Source: Aquabacterium sp.
GTDB taxonomy: Bacteria; Pseudomonadota; Gammaproteobacteria; Burkholderiales; Burkholderiaceae_C
Length of the DNA: 64,000 nucleotides
Direction: 5' to 3'
Assembly: GCA_023266355.1 (NCBI GenBank)
Contig: JAHFQM010000001.1
Span: 124,001 to 188,000, forward strand
The position numbers and the translations under genes are program-made. Of the stretch, positions 17,163-26,253 are shown piece by piece. The notes under the pieces were generated by a model. That model did not search any database. It saw only the letters and a list, made by a program, of their open reading frames with translations, and had not been told where the DNA came from. Within the stretch, counting starts at the first letter, position 1, and each line of letters starts with the position of its first letter.

Positions 17163-17945
17163 TCAGAGCTTGGCCGCGGTTTCTGTGACCGTTTGGCTGA
17201 ACGCTGCGAAACCATCGCGCCGCAGCACGCAGGCCGGGCAGCTGCCGCAGCCGTATCCCCAGGCATGGCGCTGGCTGCGGTCGCCCAGGTAGCAGGTGTG
17301 GGTGTGTTCGGCGATGAGCGCGTTGAGCGCCTCGCCCCCGAGCTGCGCGCTCAGGGCCCAGGTCTGCGCCTTGGTCAGCCACATCAGCGGGGTCTCCACC
17401 GTCATGGGGCTGTCCAGGCCCAAGCTGACGGCCACCTGCAGCGCCTTGAGCGTGTTGTCGCGGCAATCGGGGTAGCCGGAGAAGTCGGTTTCGCACATGC
17501 CGCCGACCAGCACCGAGGCACCGCGCCGGTAGGCCACGGCCGCGGCGAAGGTCAAAAACAGCAGGTTGCGCCCCGGCACGAAGGTGTTGGGCAAGCCGTT
17601 GGCCTGCATCTCGATGGCGCGCGTCTCGGTCAGGGCGGTGTCCGAGATCTGACCCAGCAGGCCCAGGTCGAGCAGGTGGTCCTCGCCCAGCCGGGCGGCC
17701 CAGTGCGGGAACTGCGCGGCCAGGGCCTCGCGCACGCGCGGGCGGCAGTCGAGCTCGACTTTGTGGCGCTGGCCGTAGTCGAAGCCGATGGTTTCGACGT
17801 GGGTGTAGCGGCTCAAGGCCCAGGCCAGGCACGCGGTGGAGTCCTGCCCGCCCGAAAACACCACCAGGGCGGTGCGCGGGTCCAGGTGCGGGGTGGAGGG
17901 GGCTGCGGCGGAGGGAGGCATCACGGGCGGTGCGGCGGGCGGCAT
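17163..17945 (-). CDS. queC: 7-cyano-7-deazaguanine synthase
   Basis: Makes preQ0 from 7-carboxy-7-deazaguanine, ammonia and ATP in queuosine biosynthesis. 260 residues from ATG 17945, or 252 from ATG 17921. The extra N-terminus is Pro/Ala-rich and dispensable-looking, so the shorter start is also plausible. The PP-loop SGGQDS is at residues 31-36, and the zinc-binding cysteines are in the C-terminal [10 protein letters not shown] segment with one further Cys before it (HTCYLGD). The gene stands alone, convergent to nothing and divergent from the flavodoxin reductase gene by 253 bp. Confidence 0.96.
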   Translation of the reverse strand: MPPAAPPVMPPSAAAPSTPHLDPRTALVVFSGGQDSTACLAWALSRYTHVETIGFDYGQRHKVELDCRPRVREALAAQFPHWAARLGEDHLLDLGLLGQISDTALTETRAIEMQANGLPNTFVPGRNLLFLTFAAAVAYRRGASVLVGGMCETDFSGYPDCRDNTLKALQVAVSLGLDSPMTVETPLMWLTKAQTWALSAQLGGEALNALIAEHTHTCYLGDRSQRHAWGYGCGSCPACVLRRDGFAAFSQTVTETAAKL

Positions 17946-18198
17946 GCGCAGAGCATAGTCGATGGCCTTGGGCGACGTTCGTGCGTGGTGTGCACGGTGA
18001 GGGGGCGCTGGAGGGCATCGGAGGGGCATCTGAGGATGCATCCGAGGGGCGCGGCCTCCGCTGCAGCGAACGTCCGGTTGCGGGCCGCCGGCCCCACCGT
18101 GGCTCGGGGCATGTCCCTGCGCACCGTGGGCGCCCGTTCTGCGCGACAATAGAGGGTTTCCTCCCAGCCCAGAGCCGACACCAGGCGCTCCCGACACC

Positions 18199-18975
18199 AT
18201 GGCCGCGTTCAACCAAGAAACCGTCACCTACGTCCACCACTGGAACGACACCCTGTTCAGCTTCAAGACCACGCGGGACCCGGCGCTGCGCTTTGCCAGC
18301 GGCCATTTCGTGATGATCGGGCTGGAAGTCGATGGCAAGCCGCTGATGCGCGCCTACTCCATCGCCAGTGCGAACTACGAAGAGCACCTGGAATTCCTGT
18401 CGATCAAGGTGCAGAACGGCCCGTTGACCTCGCGCCTGCAGCACCTGAAGGTGGGCGACAAGATCCTGGTGAGCCGCAAGGCCGTGGGCACGCTGGTGGT
18501 TGATGACCTCAAGCCTGCGCCCAACCTCTACCTGTTCGGCACGGGCACGGGCCTGGCGCCCTTCATGAGCATCGTCCAGGACCCCTACACCTACGAGAAA
18601 TTCGACAAGGTGGTGCTGGTCCACGGTGTGCGCACGGTCAGCGAGCTGGCCTACCACGACTTCATCTCGCAAGAGCTGCCCGACCACGAGCTGCTGGGCG
18701 AGCTGGTGCGCGACAAGCTGCTGTACTACCCGCTGGTCACCCGCGAAGAGTTCCGCAACCAGGGCCGCCTGACCGACCTGATCGAGAACGGCAAGATGGC
18801 CGCCGACTTGGGGCTGCAGCCCCTGAACCCGCACACCGACCGCGCCATGATGTGCGGCAGCCCCTCCATGCTGACCGACCTGTGCAAGATCCTGGACGCC
18901 CGTGGCTTCAAGATCTCGCCCTCGCAGGGTGAGGCCGGCGATTACGTCATCGAGCGCGCCTTCGTCGAGAAGTGA
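18199..18975 (+). CDS. fpr: Ferredoxin--NADP(+) reductase
   Basis: FAD enzyme passing electrons between NADPH and ferredoxin or flavodoxin, 258 residues, the usual size. The FAD-binding [11 protein letters not shown] motif, the [16 protein letters not shown]-binding loop and the FVEK-type C-terminus ending (VIERAFVEK) mark the bacterial subclass. In such enzymes the gene is often under oxidative stress or Fur-like control, but no site is seen before it here. Its 3' end overlaps the convergent DUF2061 gene by 34 bp. Confidence 0.95.
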   Translation: MAAFNQETVTYVHHWNDTLFSFKTTRDPALRFASGHFVMIGLEVDGKPLMRAYSIASANYEEHLEFLSIKVQNGPLTSRLQHLKVGDKILVSRKAVGTLVVDDLKPAPNLYLFGTGTGLAPFMSIVQDPYTYEKFDKVVLVHGVRTVSELAYHDFISQELPDHELLGELVRDKLLYYPLVTREEFRNQGRLTDLIENGKMAADLGLQPLNPHTDRAMMCGSPSMLTDLCKILDARGFKISPSQGEAGDYVIERAFVEK

Positions 18976-19157
18976 GCGCGCCAGGCGGCCACCTTCGGGT
19001 GGTCCCAGTAGGTGTCGAAGAAGTAGTGCATGACGGTGTTGACGAGGGGCTCGACGAAGGTCACAGCCCCCGCCACCGCGAGGTTGCCCGTGAGGGCATA
19101 GGTCACCCCGAAGGACGTGCCCACGTGGAGGGCGCCGAAGGTTGCTGTCTTGGCCAT
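18942..19157 (-). CDS. DUF2061 small membrane protein
   Basis: 71 residues with two short hydrophobic segments (GTSFGVTYALTG and LAVAGAVTFVEPLVNTVM) and the family ending YYFDTYW-like FFDTYWDHP. DUF2061 proteins have no proven function. ATG 19157 is chosen because GGAG lies upstream, and an earlier in-frame start at 19190 would lie inside the promoter. The gene is tail-to-tail with fpr, overlapping it by 34 bp. The promoter region carries a near-consensus Fur box, so it is probably repressed by iron. Confidence 0.82.
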   Translation of the reverse strand: MAKTATFGALHVGTSFGVTYALTGNLAVAGAVTFVEPLVNTVMHYFFDTYWDHPKVAAWRAHFSTKARSMT

Positions 19158-19188
19158 GGGGTGCTCCTTTCCGGGGTGCTGCTCAATC

Positions 19189-19229
19189 AAGAATGATTCT
19201 CATTATCTTGATGAGCGGGATCTTCGCAA
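19189..19229 (-). promoter_or_regulatory. Fur box overlapping a sigma-70 promoter for the DUF2061 gene
   Basis: On the minus strand the bases at 19207-19189 read GATAATGAGAATCATTCTT, which agrees with the 19-bp Fur consensus at 16 positions by my count. A -10 element GATAAT (19207-19202) lies inside it, and a -35 TTGCGA (19229-19224) is 16 bp upstream. A bound repressor would cover the -10. The box lies 32 bp before ATG 19157. It is also about 140 bp upstream of the gene on the other strand and could affect that one too. Confidence 0.7.
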
Positions 19230-19344
19230 GGCAAGTGCCTGCATCACCCCGATAGGCGCAGGCCATCGGGCCCCCTGTTCGGGGTCGTGCTCATGGCAGT
19301 TGGGCAGCTTTGTTGAATACTTCACGGTTCAACGGAGTCCATCC

Positions 19345-20574
19345 ATGCCTGTGTTCCCCCGCGCCGCTGCACCCTCGTCCCCACTTTCAGCCTCAGCCGC
19401 TTCAGGCAAGCTCCACTGGCTGGCTTCCTGGTTCACACCCCTGGTGGCAGCCGCGGCCTACCTCTTGTTCTGGCCCACGCCCATCGCCCCCGTGGCCTGG
19501 GACGCGCCCACCAACCTGGGCCACAGTGGCGCCCACGCCGTCAACACCCGCCTGACGCCGCTGCAGCAGATCCCCCTGGGGGCCGGGCAGGCAGGGCCGG
19601 AGCACATCCTCGCGCACGGCGGCTGGTTGTACAGCGGCTTGTCCAATGGCGATGTGTTGCGCCTGGACACCCGCGGCGAGCGCCAGAGCGTGGTCGTCAA
19701 CACCGGCGGTCGCCCGCTGGGCCTGGACATGGATGCGCAAGGTCGCCTGTTGGTGGCCGACGCCATGAAAGGCCTGCTGCGCGTCACGGGGCAGGGGGCC
19801 GAAGCCCGCACCGAGACGCTGCTCGCCACCGTGCCTCACCCCGTGCCCAACGACCCGGTGCGTTACGCCGATGCCATCAAAGTGGGCCCCGACGGCACCC
19901 TGTGGCTCACCGACGCCACGCGCCGCTTTGGCGCCAAGGACCTGGGCGGCACCTTCGAGGCCAGCGTGCTCGACATCCTGGAGCACAGCTGCACTGGCCG
20001 GCTCATCGCGCAAGACCCGGTCACCTTGCAAGCCCGCGTGGCGCTGGACGGCCTGTGCTTCCCCAACGGCATCACCTTCACGGCCGATGGCAAGCAGATG
20101 CTGCTGTCCGAGACCGGCACCTACCGCATCCTCAAGCTGGATTTGGCCAAGCTCTCGCTGGTGCGCACCGCCTCGGGCCACACCGGCGTGCCCACGCTGG
20201 CCCAGGCCATGCAACAGGGCGCGGCCACGGTCTTGCTGGACAACCTGCCTGGCTACCCGGACAACCTCACGCGTGGCGAGGGCGGGCGCATCTGGGTGGG
20301 CCTGACCAAGCCACGCAGCCCGGTGATCGACGCCGCGGCCAAGCACCCGATGCTGCGCAGCATCACCCTGCGACTGCCGCGTGCCCTGTGGCCTGTGCCC
20401 AAGGCCTATGGCCACCTGATCGCGTTCGATGACGAAGGCAAGGTCTTGGCCGACCTGCAAGACCCGCAAGGCGCCTATCCCGAAACCAGCGCTGCCACCG
20501 AGGCCGATGGCAAGCTCTTCGTGCAGAGCCTGCATGCGCACAGCCTGGGCTGGATGGCTTACCCGCCGAAGTGA
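19345..20574 (+). CDS. SMP-30/strictosidine synthase-like beta-propeller protein
   Basis: Membrane-anchored six-bladed propeller of the SMP-30/gluconolactonase or strictosidine-synthase-like class, 409 residues. One N-terminal helix (about 29-45, LASWFTPLVAAAAYLLFW) anchors it, and the rest faces the periplasm. Family motifs are GRPLGLDMDAQGRLLVADA and the GLCFPNGITFTADGK and NLTRGEGGRIWVGL segments. ATG 19345 has a GGAG site upstream. Substrate is unknown. Lactonase or esterase activity is typical. It stands alone between the Fur-controlled gene and the convergent TauE gene. Confidence 0.82.
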   Translation: MPVFPRAAAPSSPLSASAASGKLHWLASWFTPLVAAAAYLLFWPTPIAPVAWDAPTNLGHSGAHAVNTRLTPLQQIPLGAGQAGPEHILAHGGWLYSGLSNGDVLRLDTRGERQSVVVNTGGRPLGLDMDAQGRLLVADAMKGLLRVTGQGAEARTETLLATVPHPVPNDPVRYADAIKVGPDGTLWLTDATRRFGAKDLGGTFEASVLDILEHSCTGRLIAQDPVTLQARVALDGLCFPNGITFTADGKQMLLSETGTYRILKLDLAKLSLVRTASGHTGVPTLAQAMQQGAATVLLDNLPGYPDNLTRGEGGRIWVGLTKPRSPVIDAAAKHPMLRSITLRLPRALWPVPKAYGHLIAFDDEGKVLADLQDPQGAYPETSAATEADGKLFVQSLHAHSLGWMAYPPK

Positions 20575-20628
20575 GTCACGTGGGAGTCACTCGTTGAGCC
20601 ACCGAGGGCGACCACTCAAGGCGACAAC

Positions 20629-21417
20629 TCAGGGCGCCAGCCAGTGGGCGCGGGCGTCCCAGCCCGTCTTGAGGATCAGCGCGCCCACCACGACCAGGAA
20701 GGCCACGCGCACAAAGCCGGCGCCATGGCGCAGTGCCAGGCGCGTGCCCAAGGCGCTGCCGGCCACATTGGCCACGGCCATGGGCAGCGCCAGCGCCCAC
20801 ACCACGTGCCCGTGGGGGATGAACCAGGCCAGCGCGGCCACGTTGGTGGCGAAGTTCAGGCGCTTGGCCGCGGCGCTGGCGTGGAGGAAATCCCAGCCCA
20901 GGCCGCGCACCAGCGCGAACACGAAGAAGCTGCCCGTGCCCGGACCAAACACCCCGTCGTAGAAACCGATGCCCGCGCCCAGCGCGGTGGCGACCAGCGC
21001 TTCCTGCCGGTGTGACAGGTGCGGTGCGTGCGCGTGGCCCAGGTCTTTGCGCCACAGGGTGTAGGCCCACACGGCCACCAGCACGGGCGGCAGGGCCAGG
21101 CGGAAGTGCGCCGCAGGCACCCGGGTGGCCAGCCATGCGCCCAGCAGCGCCCCGACCAGGGCGGCCACCATGGCGCCCCACAACCGGGCCGACGGCAGGC
21201 GCACACGTTGCGCGTACTGCCAGGCCGACCAGCCCGTGCCCCACACCGAGGCGGCCTTGTTCGTGCCCAGCAGCGTGGCCGGCACGGCCTGCGGGAACAG
21301 GCCGAACAGCGAGGGCACCATGATGAGCCCCCCGCCGCCCACGATGGCGTCCACCAGCCCGGCGCTGACCGAGGCCAGCAGCATCAGGCCGATGTTCGTG
21401 GGGTTCAGCTCCAGCAA
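20629..21417 (-). CDS. Sulfite exporter TauE/SafE family permease
   Basis: Polytopic inner-membrane protein, 262 residues, with about seven to eight hydrophobic segments. The duplicated family motif is visible as GLVDAIVGGGGLIMVP near the N-terminus and GIGFYDGVFGPGTGSFF in the middle. Members export sulfite, sulfoacetate or other organic anions, and the substrate cannot be read from the sequence. It is followed 12 bp upstream by proA on the same strand but there is no functional link that I know of. Confidence 0.88.
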   Translation of the reverse strand: MLELNPTNIGLMLLASVSAGLVDAIVGGGGLIMVPSLFGLFPQAVPATLLGTNKAASVWGTGWSAWQYAQRVRLPSARLWGAMVAALVGALLGAWLATRVPAAHFRLALPPVLVAVWAYTLWRKDLGHAHAPHLSHRQEALVATALGAGIGFYDGVFGPGTGSFFVFALVRGLGWDFLHASAAAKRLNFATNVAALAWFIPHGHVVWALALPMAVANVAGSALGTRLALRHGAGFVRVAFLVVVGALILKTGWDARAHWLAP

Positions 21418-21429
21418 AGCGCAGGCAGG

Positions 21430-22752
21430 TCAGTGGCGGATTTCACCTTGGCCCAGCACCACGTACTTCAGCGAGGTCAGGCCCTCCAGGCCCACCGGGC
21501 CACGGGCGTGGAACTTGTCCGTGCTGATGCCGATTTCCGCGCCCAGGCCGTACTCGAAGCCGTCGGCGAAACGCGTCGAGGCGTTGATCATCACGCTGCT
21601 GGAATCCACCTCGCGCACGAAGCGCATGCCGTGGGGGTGGTTGGTCGTCAGGATGGCGTCGGTGTGGTGCGAGCCGCACCGGTTGATGTGCGCGATGGCC
21701 TCGTCCAGCGAGTCCACCACCTTCACCGCGATGACGGGGGCGAGGTACTCCTCGAACCAGTCCTGCTCGGTGGCGTCCACCACTTTGGCGCCTGGCACAT
21801 CGGCCAGGATGGCCTTGGCGCGGGCATCGGCGCGCATCTCCACGCCCTTGTCGGCGAAGACCTTGCCGATCAGCGGGAGGAAAGCGGCGGCTTGCGCACT
21901 GTGCACCAGCAGCGATTCGGTGGCGTTGCAGGGGCTGTACTTCTGCGTCTTGGCGTTGTCGGTGACCGTCACGGCCAGGGCCAGGTCCACCTCGCTGTCG
22001 ACGTAGGTGTGGCAGTTGCCGTCCAGGTGCTTGATGACGGGCACGCGGGCTTCGGCGCTGATGCGCTCGATCAGGCCCTTGCCGCCGCGCGGGATGATGA
22101 CGTCCACGTGCTGCGGCATGGTGATCAGCTGGCCGACAGCGGCGCGGTCGGTGGTCTGCACCAGCTGCACGGCGTTGGGCGGCAGGCCAGCGTCGGTCAG
22201 GGCGGCTTGCACCAGCTTCCACAGCGCCAGGTTGGAGTGGATGGCCTCGGAGCCGCCGCGCAGCACGCAGGCGTTGCCGCTCTTGATGGCCAGCGAGGCG
22301 GCTTCGATCGTCACGTTCGGGCGCGACTCGTAAATCATGCCGAACACGCCGATGGGCACGCGCATCTGGCCCACGCTGATGCCGGTGGGGCGGCGGCGCA
22401 TGTGGGTGATTTCACCGACGGGGTCGGGCAGGGCAGCGACCTGCTCGCAGCTCTCGGCCATGGTGGCGATGACCTTGTCGGTCAGGCGCAGGCGGTCCAC
22501 CATCGGGGCGGCCAGGCCGTGGGCTTCCGCTGCGGCCACGTCGCTGGCGTTGCGTGCCTTGAGCTCGCCAGCGTGCGTGCGGATCTGCTGGGCCAGGGCC
22601 AGCAGGGCGTTGTTGCGCGCGGCGGTGCTGGCGGCGGCCATGGCGGTGGCGGCGGTGCGGGCGGCGCGGCCCACGGCGTCCATGTAGTCGGTGACGGACT
22701 GGCCTTCGGACCAGGCCACGGAGGCAGAGGCGGTGGATGCGACGGTGTTCAT
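21430..22752 (-). CDS. proA: Glutamate-5-semialdehyde dehydrogenase (gamma-glutamyl phosphate reductase)
   Basis: Second step of proline biosynthesis, NADPH-dependent, cytoplasmic. 440 residues, a little longer than E. coli ProA. The catalytic cysteine lies in [14 protein letters not shown], and other signatures are the GGSEAIHSN and DGNCHTYVD segments and the terminal [15 protein letters not shown]. Its upstream region is shared with the divergent Cys-cluster gene at 22809. ProB is not in the window, as often in this order. Confidence 0.97.
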   Translation of the reverse strand: MNTVASTASASVAWSEGQSVTDYMDAVGRAARTAATAMAAASTAARNNALLALAQQIRTHAGELKARNASDVAAAEAHGLAAPMVDRLRLTDKVIATMAESCEQVAALPDPVGEITHMRRRPTGISVGQMRVPIGVFGMIYESRPNVTIEAASLAIKSGNACVLRGGSEAIHSNLALWKLVQAALTDAGLPPNAVQLVQTTDRAAVGQLITMPQHVDVIIPRGGKGLIERISAEARVPVIKHLDGNCHTYVDSEVDLALAVTVTDNAKTQKYSPCNATESLLVHSAQAAAFLPLIGKVFADKGVEMRADARAKAILADVPGAKVVDATEQDWFEEYLAPVIAVKVVDSLDEAIAHINRCGSHHTDAILTTNHPHGMRFVREVDSSSVMINASTRFADGFEYGLGAEIGISTDKFHARGPVGLEGLTSLKYVVLGQGEIRH

Positions 22753-22808
22753 GCCATGATTGTCTCAAACCCCGACCAACCCTGCACCCGCTGTGCTGCG
22801 GGGGCACC

Positions 22809-23201
22809 ATGTCCAGGCACCTCCAGGTCATCCACATCCACCCCGAGGCCCCGCCCAAACCGGCGGAGGGCGCGCCTTGCAATGGCTGCGGCGTGTGCTG
22901 CCTGGCCGAGCCCTGCCCAGTGGGCATGCTGATCAGCCGCAAGCGCCAGGGGGCGTGCGATGCGCTGGTGTGGTCCGAGGCGAGCGACACCGCCCCGGCG
23001 CGCTACCAGTGCGGCCTGATGCTGCGCGCGGCTGGCCCTGACGGACCGGACTGGCGGGTGGGGCCGCTGTGGCGCCGGGTCTGGCTGGCTTGGGTGCGGC
23101 GGCTGATCTCCGCGGGCAGCGGCTGCGATGCCAGCCTGGCCTTGGTGGCGGAGCCAGCCCGTGCGGCGGCCACCGATTCTGTGGCATCCGGCACGAAATG
23201 A
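22809..23201 (+). CDS. Small cysteine-cluster protein (YkgJ-like)
   Basis: 130 residues. The N-terminal third has CNGCGVCCLAEPCPVG with cysteines 24, 27, 30, 31 and 36, a metal-binding pattern like the YkgJ/UPF0153 proteins thought to hold zinc or iron. A fourth-cysteine region (YQCGLML) follows. The C-terminal part is Trp/Arg rich and unremarkable. The gene is divergent from proA, with 56 bp between their starts. The function is unknown. Confidence 0.72.
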   Translation: MSRHLQVIHIHPEAPPKPAEGAPCNGCGVCCLAEPCPVGMLISRKRQGACDALVWSEASDTAPARYQCGLMLRAAGPDGPDWRVGPLWRRVWLAWVRRLISAGSGCDASLALVAEPARAAATDSVASGTK

Positions 23202-23293
23202 GGCCGGCTGGTGGGCTTGTTCCGGCGATGGCGTCAGGCCGCTTTGCCTACGATGACCTCACCGACCCAGCCGCGACACCCCGAGGAGGCCCC

Positions 23294-23431
23294 ATGCGCA
23301 AGAAACTGCTGCAACACACCCTGTTGGTGGCCGTCGCCGCCTGGGCAATGCACCTGGCGCACGGCCCCAGTTCGGCGGACACCTCGCTCGCCGCCGGGCC
23401 CTTCGCGGCCCAGACCATGGCGATGCGCTGA
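23294..23431 (+). CDS. Small predicted exported peptide
   Basis: 45 codons from ATG 23294 with a strong GAGGAGG-type site 5-8 bp upstream. The product starts MRKKLLQHTLLVAVAAWAMH, a classic short signal-peptide look (basic start, hydrophobic core), followed by about 25 residues with no motif. It is too short to recognise. The good ribosome binding site and the signal-like start are the only support. Confidence 0.45.
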   Translation: MRKKLLQHTLLVAVAAWAMHLAHGPSSADTSLAAGPFAAQTMAMR

Positions 23432-23471
23432 GGCCTGCCGGAGTCTGTGGAGGCCTCCGGCTGGACGCCGC

Positions 23472-24800
23472 TCAGCGCCAGCCGAACATCATGCTGCGCG
23501 CCACCAGGCGCTTGAGCGGCCCCAATTGCTGCACCACGCCCAGCCCCAGCCCGCGCGCCGTCGCCAGGATGGGCGCAGGCCAGGTGAAGCTGCGCGCGAG
23601 GAAATCGGTCGTGGCCAGCAGCGCCAGCCGGTCGGGTTGACGGCGGCGCTCGAAGCGGTTCAAGGCGCGCCGCACCTGCGGCTGGACATCGGCGTCGGTG
23701 TGCCAGGCCTCGGCTTTCAGCGCGGCCAGCAGCTCGTGCACATCCCGCATCGCCAAGTTGAAGCCTTGGCCCGCCACCGGGTGCAGCGTTTGTGCCGCGT
23801 TGCCGATGCGCACCACCGCGCCCTCGCTCACCAGGCGCCGGTGCGCGTTGAGTCCCAGCGGGAAGGCCTTGAGCGGTGAGGTCTGCAGGATGCGGCCCAC
23901 GCGCGGGTGGAAGATCGTGTTGAGCAGGGTCAGGCGCTGGGCCTCGTCGAGGTCGCGCACCGGGTCGTCGCCGGCTTGCACGCACCACACCAGCGCGGCG
24001 CGGCGACCGCTGGCCCCTCCTGATACGACCGGGCCAGGGGGCAGGGGCAGCAAGGCGGCCGGGCCCGAGGGCGTGAAGCGCTCGTAGGCGGTGCCGTCTG
24101 TGGCGGCGTCGGCGCTGTCCGCGGTGACATCCTCCAGCAGCACCTGGCCCACCCAGGCGGTCTGTTCGTAATCGCGGCTCAGGCCTTCGGGCCAGTTCAG
24201 CTTGGGTTGGTGGGCGAACACGCCGCCTTCGGCCACGACGACCAGGTCATGGCACTCGGCGATGTCGGCGTCCACCTCGACGCCATCCGCCACGGGTTTG
24301 AGGCCCTTGACCGGTGTGCCAAAGCGCATGGCCAGGCGGTGCTCGTTCTCTGCCACGGCCTGCACCCATGCGGCCTGCAGCGGCGCGACCAGGGTGCCGT
24401 AGCTGACCACGGCGCCCAGTTGCGGCACACCTTGCTCGGCGGCCGAGATGCGCACTTCGGGCTGTTCGGTGCCCGGCCACAGCACGGTGGGCTGCTGCTG
24501 CGACACGTGCACCTCGCGGATGGGGGCCTGGCGGCCGCTGCGCTCGATGGCGTCCCACACGCCGATGCGGGTCAGCTCCTGCACCGTGCCTTGCGACAGC
24601 GCCAGCGTGCGGGCGTCACCGGAGATGTCGGCATCCGACGGGCGGGCATCGAACACCGTGATGTGGGCTTCGGGCAGGGCGCGTGCGGCTTGCAGCGCCA
24701 GGCTCAGGCCTGCGGGGCCGGCGCCGACGATGGCCAGGCGCAAGGTCGGGGCAAGGGATGCGGGCGCATCCGGCGGAAGTTCGGGCTGGGCGGCATGCAT
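23472..24800 (-). CDS. UbiH/UbiF-type FAD-dependent hydroxylase (ubiquinone biosynthesis)
   Basis: Flavin hydroxylase of the UbiH/UbiF/Coq6 family, acting on the ubiquinone ring, 442 residues. The N-terminal dinucleotide motif is VGAGPAGLSLA (about 25-35). The DARTLALSQGT segment and the C-terminal GNAAQTLHPVAGQGFNLAMRD signature with bound FAD are present. UbiH and UbiF cannot be told apart from this alone. ispB, for the quinone side chain, is divergent next door, which supports a quinone role. Confidence 0.9.
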   Translation of the reverse strand: MHAAQPELPPDAPASLAPTLRLAIVGAGPAGLSLALQAARALPEAHITVFDARPSDADISGDARTLALSQGTVQELTRIGVWDAIERSGRQAPIREVHVSQQQPTVLWPGTEQPEVRISAAEQGVPQLGAVVSYGTLVAPLQAAWVQAVAENEHRLAMRFGTPVKGLKPVADGVEVDADIAECHDLVVVAEGGVFAHQPKLNWPEGLSRDYEQTAWVGQVLLEDVTADSADAATDGTAYERFTPSGPAALLPLPPGPVVSGGASGRRAALVWCVQAGDDPVRDLDEAQRLTLLNTIFHPRVGRILQTSPLKAFPLGLNAHRRLVSEGAVVRIGNAAQTLHPVAGQGFNLAMRDVHELLAALKAEAWHTDADVQPQVRRALNRFERRRQPDRLALLATTDFLARSFTWPAPILATARGLGLGVVQQLGPLKRLVARSMMFGWR

Positions 24801-24970
24801 GGCGATGGCCTGGCAAAGCGGGCGTGGTGGGGTGTGATGGGGCGTGATCGGGCGTCATTGGGCGACAAACCGAGCGACGGGCGTGGGCTCCAGGGCCCCG
24901 GCGGGTCGCAGGCACCACACATTGTGAGGTGCTTTGGCCGCACTGACACAGTCGGGATGGCGCCGCTTTC

Positions 24971-24976
24971 TATAAT
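24971..24976 (+). promoter_or_regulatory. Possible -10 element for ispB
   Basis: A perfect TATAAT lies 70 bp before the preferred ispB GTG. No matching -35 at 16-18 bp is clear. The closest, CTGACA at 24943, is 22 bp away. If used, transcription would begin near 24983, so a TTG there cannot be the start codon. Confidence 0.4.
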
Positions 24977-25045
24977 CCGCCTTTGTCCCCCATCCGGGAC
25001 GACGCTGCTGAGGCGTTCTCAGGGCGCTTACCGCTTGCCGACCGC

Positions 25046-26026
25046 GTGACCTCCACCACCTCCCCCGCCAGCTACCGCACCCTTGCCGCCGCCGACATGG
25101 CCGAGGTCGATCAGGTCATCCACCGGCGTTTGGCGTCCCAGGTTGTCCTGGTCAACCAGATTTCCCATTACATCGTCAGTGCCGGTGGCAAGCGCGTGCG
25201 CCCCATGCTGCTGCTGCTGATCTCGGGGGCGCTGGGCAACCGCTCCAGCGAGCGCCACGAACTGGCCGCCGTGGTCGAGTTCATCCACACCGCCACGCTG
25301 CTGCACGACGACGTGGTCGATGAGTCCGACCTGCGCCGCGGCCGCAAGACGGCCAACGCCCTGTTTGGCAACGCCGCCAGCGTGCTGGTGGGCGATTTCC
25401 TCTACTCGCGTGCCTTCCAGATGATGGTGTCCACCAACCGCATGCGGGTGATGGAGATCCTGGCCGAGGCCACCAACGTGATCGCCGAGGGCGAGGTCCT
25501 GCAGCTCATCAACATGCACGACCCCGACATCTCGGTGGACGACTACCTGCGCGTCATCGAGTACAAAACCGCCAAGCTGTTCGAGGCCTCGGCCCGCCTG
25601 GGCGCCGTCATCACCGACGCCCCCGCTGAGGTGGAAGCCGCCTGCGCCGACTACGGCCGCGCGCTCGGCACGGCCTTCCAGCTCATCGACGACCTGCTCG
25701 ACTACGAAGGCTCCACCGCCGAGCTGGGCAAGAACATCGGCGACGACCTGCGCGAAGGCAAGCCCACGCTGCCGCTGCTGGTGGCGATGCAGCGCGGCAC
25801 GCCCGAGCAGGCTGCGCTGATCCGCCACGCCATCGAGCACGGCGAGGTCGAGCGCATGGCCCAGATCATCGAGATCGTGAAAGCCACCGGCGCGCTGGAC
25901 GCCACCCGCGAGGCCGCCCAGGCCCAGGTGGACCAGGCCCAGCGCAGCCTGAGCACGCTGCCGCAGTCCGAATGGCGCGAAGCTCTGCTACAATTGTCGT
26001 TTGATTCGATCCACCGCTCCAGCTGA
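25046..26026 (+). CDS. ispB: Octaprenyl diphosphate synthase (polyprenyl synthetase)
   Basis: Makes the octaprenyl tail of ubiquinone from IPP and FPP, cytoplasmic. 326 residues from GTG 25046, my preferred start, with ATG 25097 and TTG 24983 possible. The first Asp-rich motif is LLHDDVVDES and the second is QLIDDLLDYEGS, both of the DDxxD type. GGKRVRPMLLLL and the KTAKLFEAS segment are also conserved. The gene ends 46 bp before tRNA-Pro, and a divergent UbiH-type gene lies on its other side. Confidence 0.94.
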   Translation: MTSTTSPASYRTLAAADMAEVDQVIHRRLASQVVLVNQISHYIVSAGGKRVRPMLLLLISGALGNRSSERHELAAVVEFIHTATLLHDDVVDESDLRRGRKTANALFGNAASVLVGDFLYSRAFQMMVSTNRMRVMEILAEATNVIAEGEVLQLINMHDPDISVDDYLRVIEYKTAKLFEASARLGAVITDAPAEVEAACADYGRALGTAFQLIDDLLDYEGSTAELGKNIGDDLREGKPTLPLLVAMQRGTPEQAALIRHAIEHGEVERMAQIIEIVKATGALDATREAAQAQVDQAQRSLSTLPQSEWREALLQLSFDSIHRSS

Positions 26027-26072
26027 TGGCTGCGGGTGCATTTGCTGGAATGCAATGCAAGCAGATCGACAT

Positions 26073-26149
26073 CGGGGTGTAGCTTAGCCTGGTAGAGCGC
26101 TACGTTCGGGACGTAGAGGCCGGAGGTTCGAATCCTCTCACCCCGACCA
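26073..26149 (+). tRNA. tRNA-Pro (CGG anticodon)
   Basis: 77 nt including encoded CCA. The acceptor stem CGGGGTG (26073-26079) pairs with CACCCCG (26139-26145), the discriminator is A26146 and CCA follows. The anticodon loop is TTCGGGA between CTACG and CGTAG stems, with CGG at 26107-26109, and the T-arm reads GAGGTTCGAATCCTC. The first base C is typical of bacterial tRNA-Pro. It decodes CCG. Confidence 0.97.
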
Positions 26150-26253
26150 GGATTGCACATGATCACGCCGCGAAGGTGTCCCTCTGGGGATCATCTCGCG
26201 GCGTTGTTGTTTCTGGTCGCGGGGCTTCTCACTTTGTCCGCGTCACGGTGGCA

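Noticed and set aside
26073..26149. tRNA-Pro as an attachment site for a mobile element
   Set aside because: No integrase lies nearby and no copy of its 3' end was noticed. The only integrase in the window targets ssrA.
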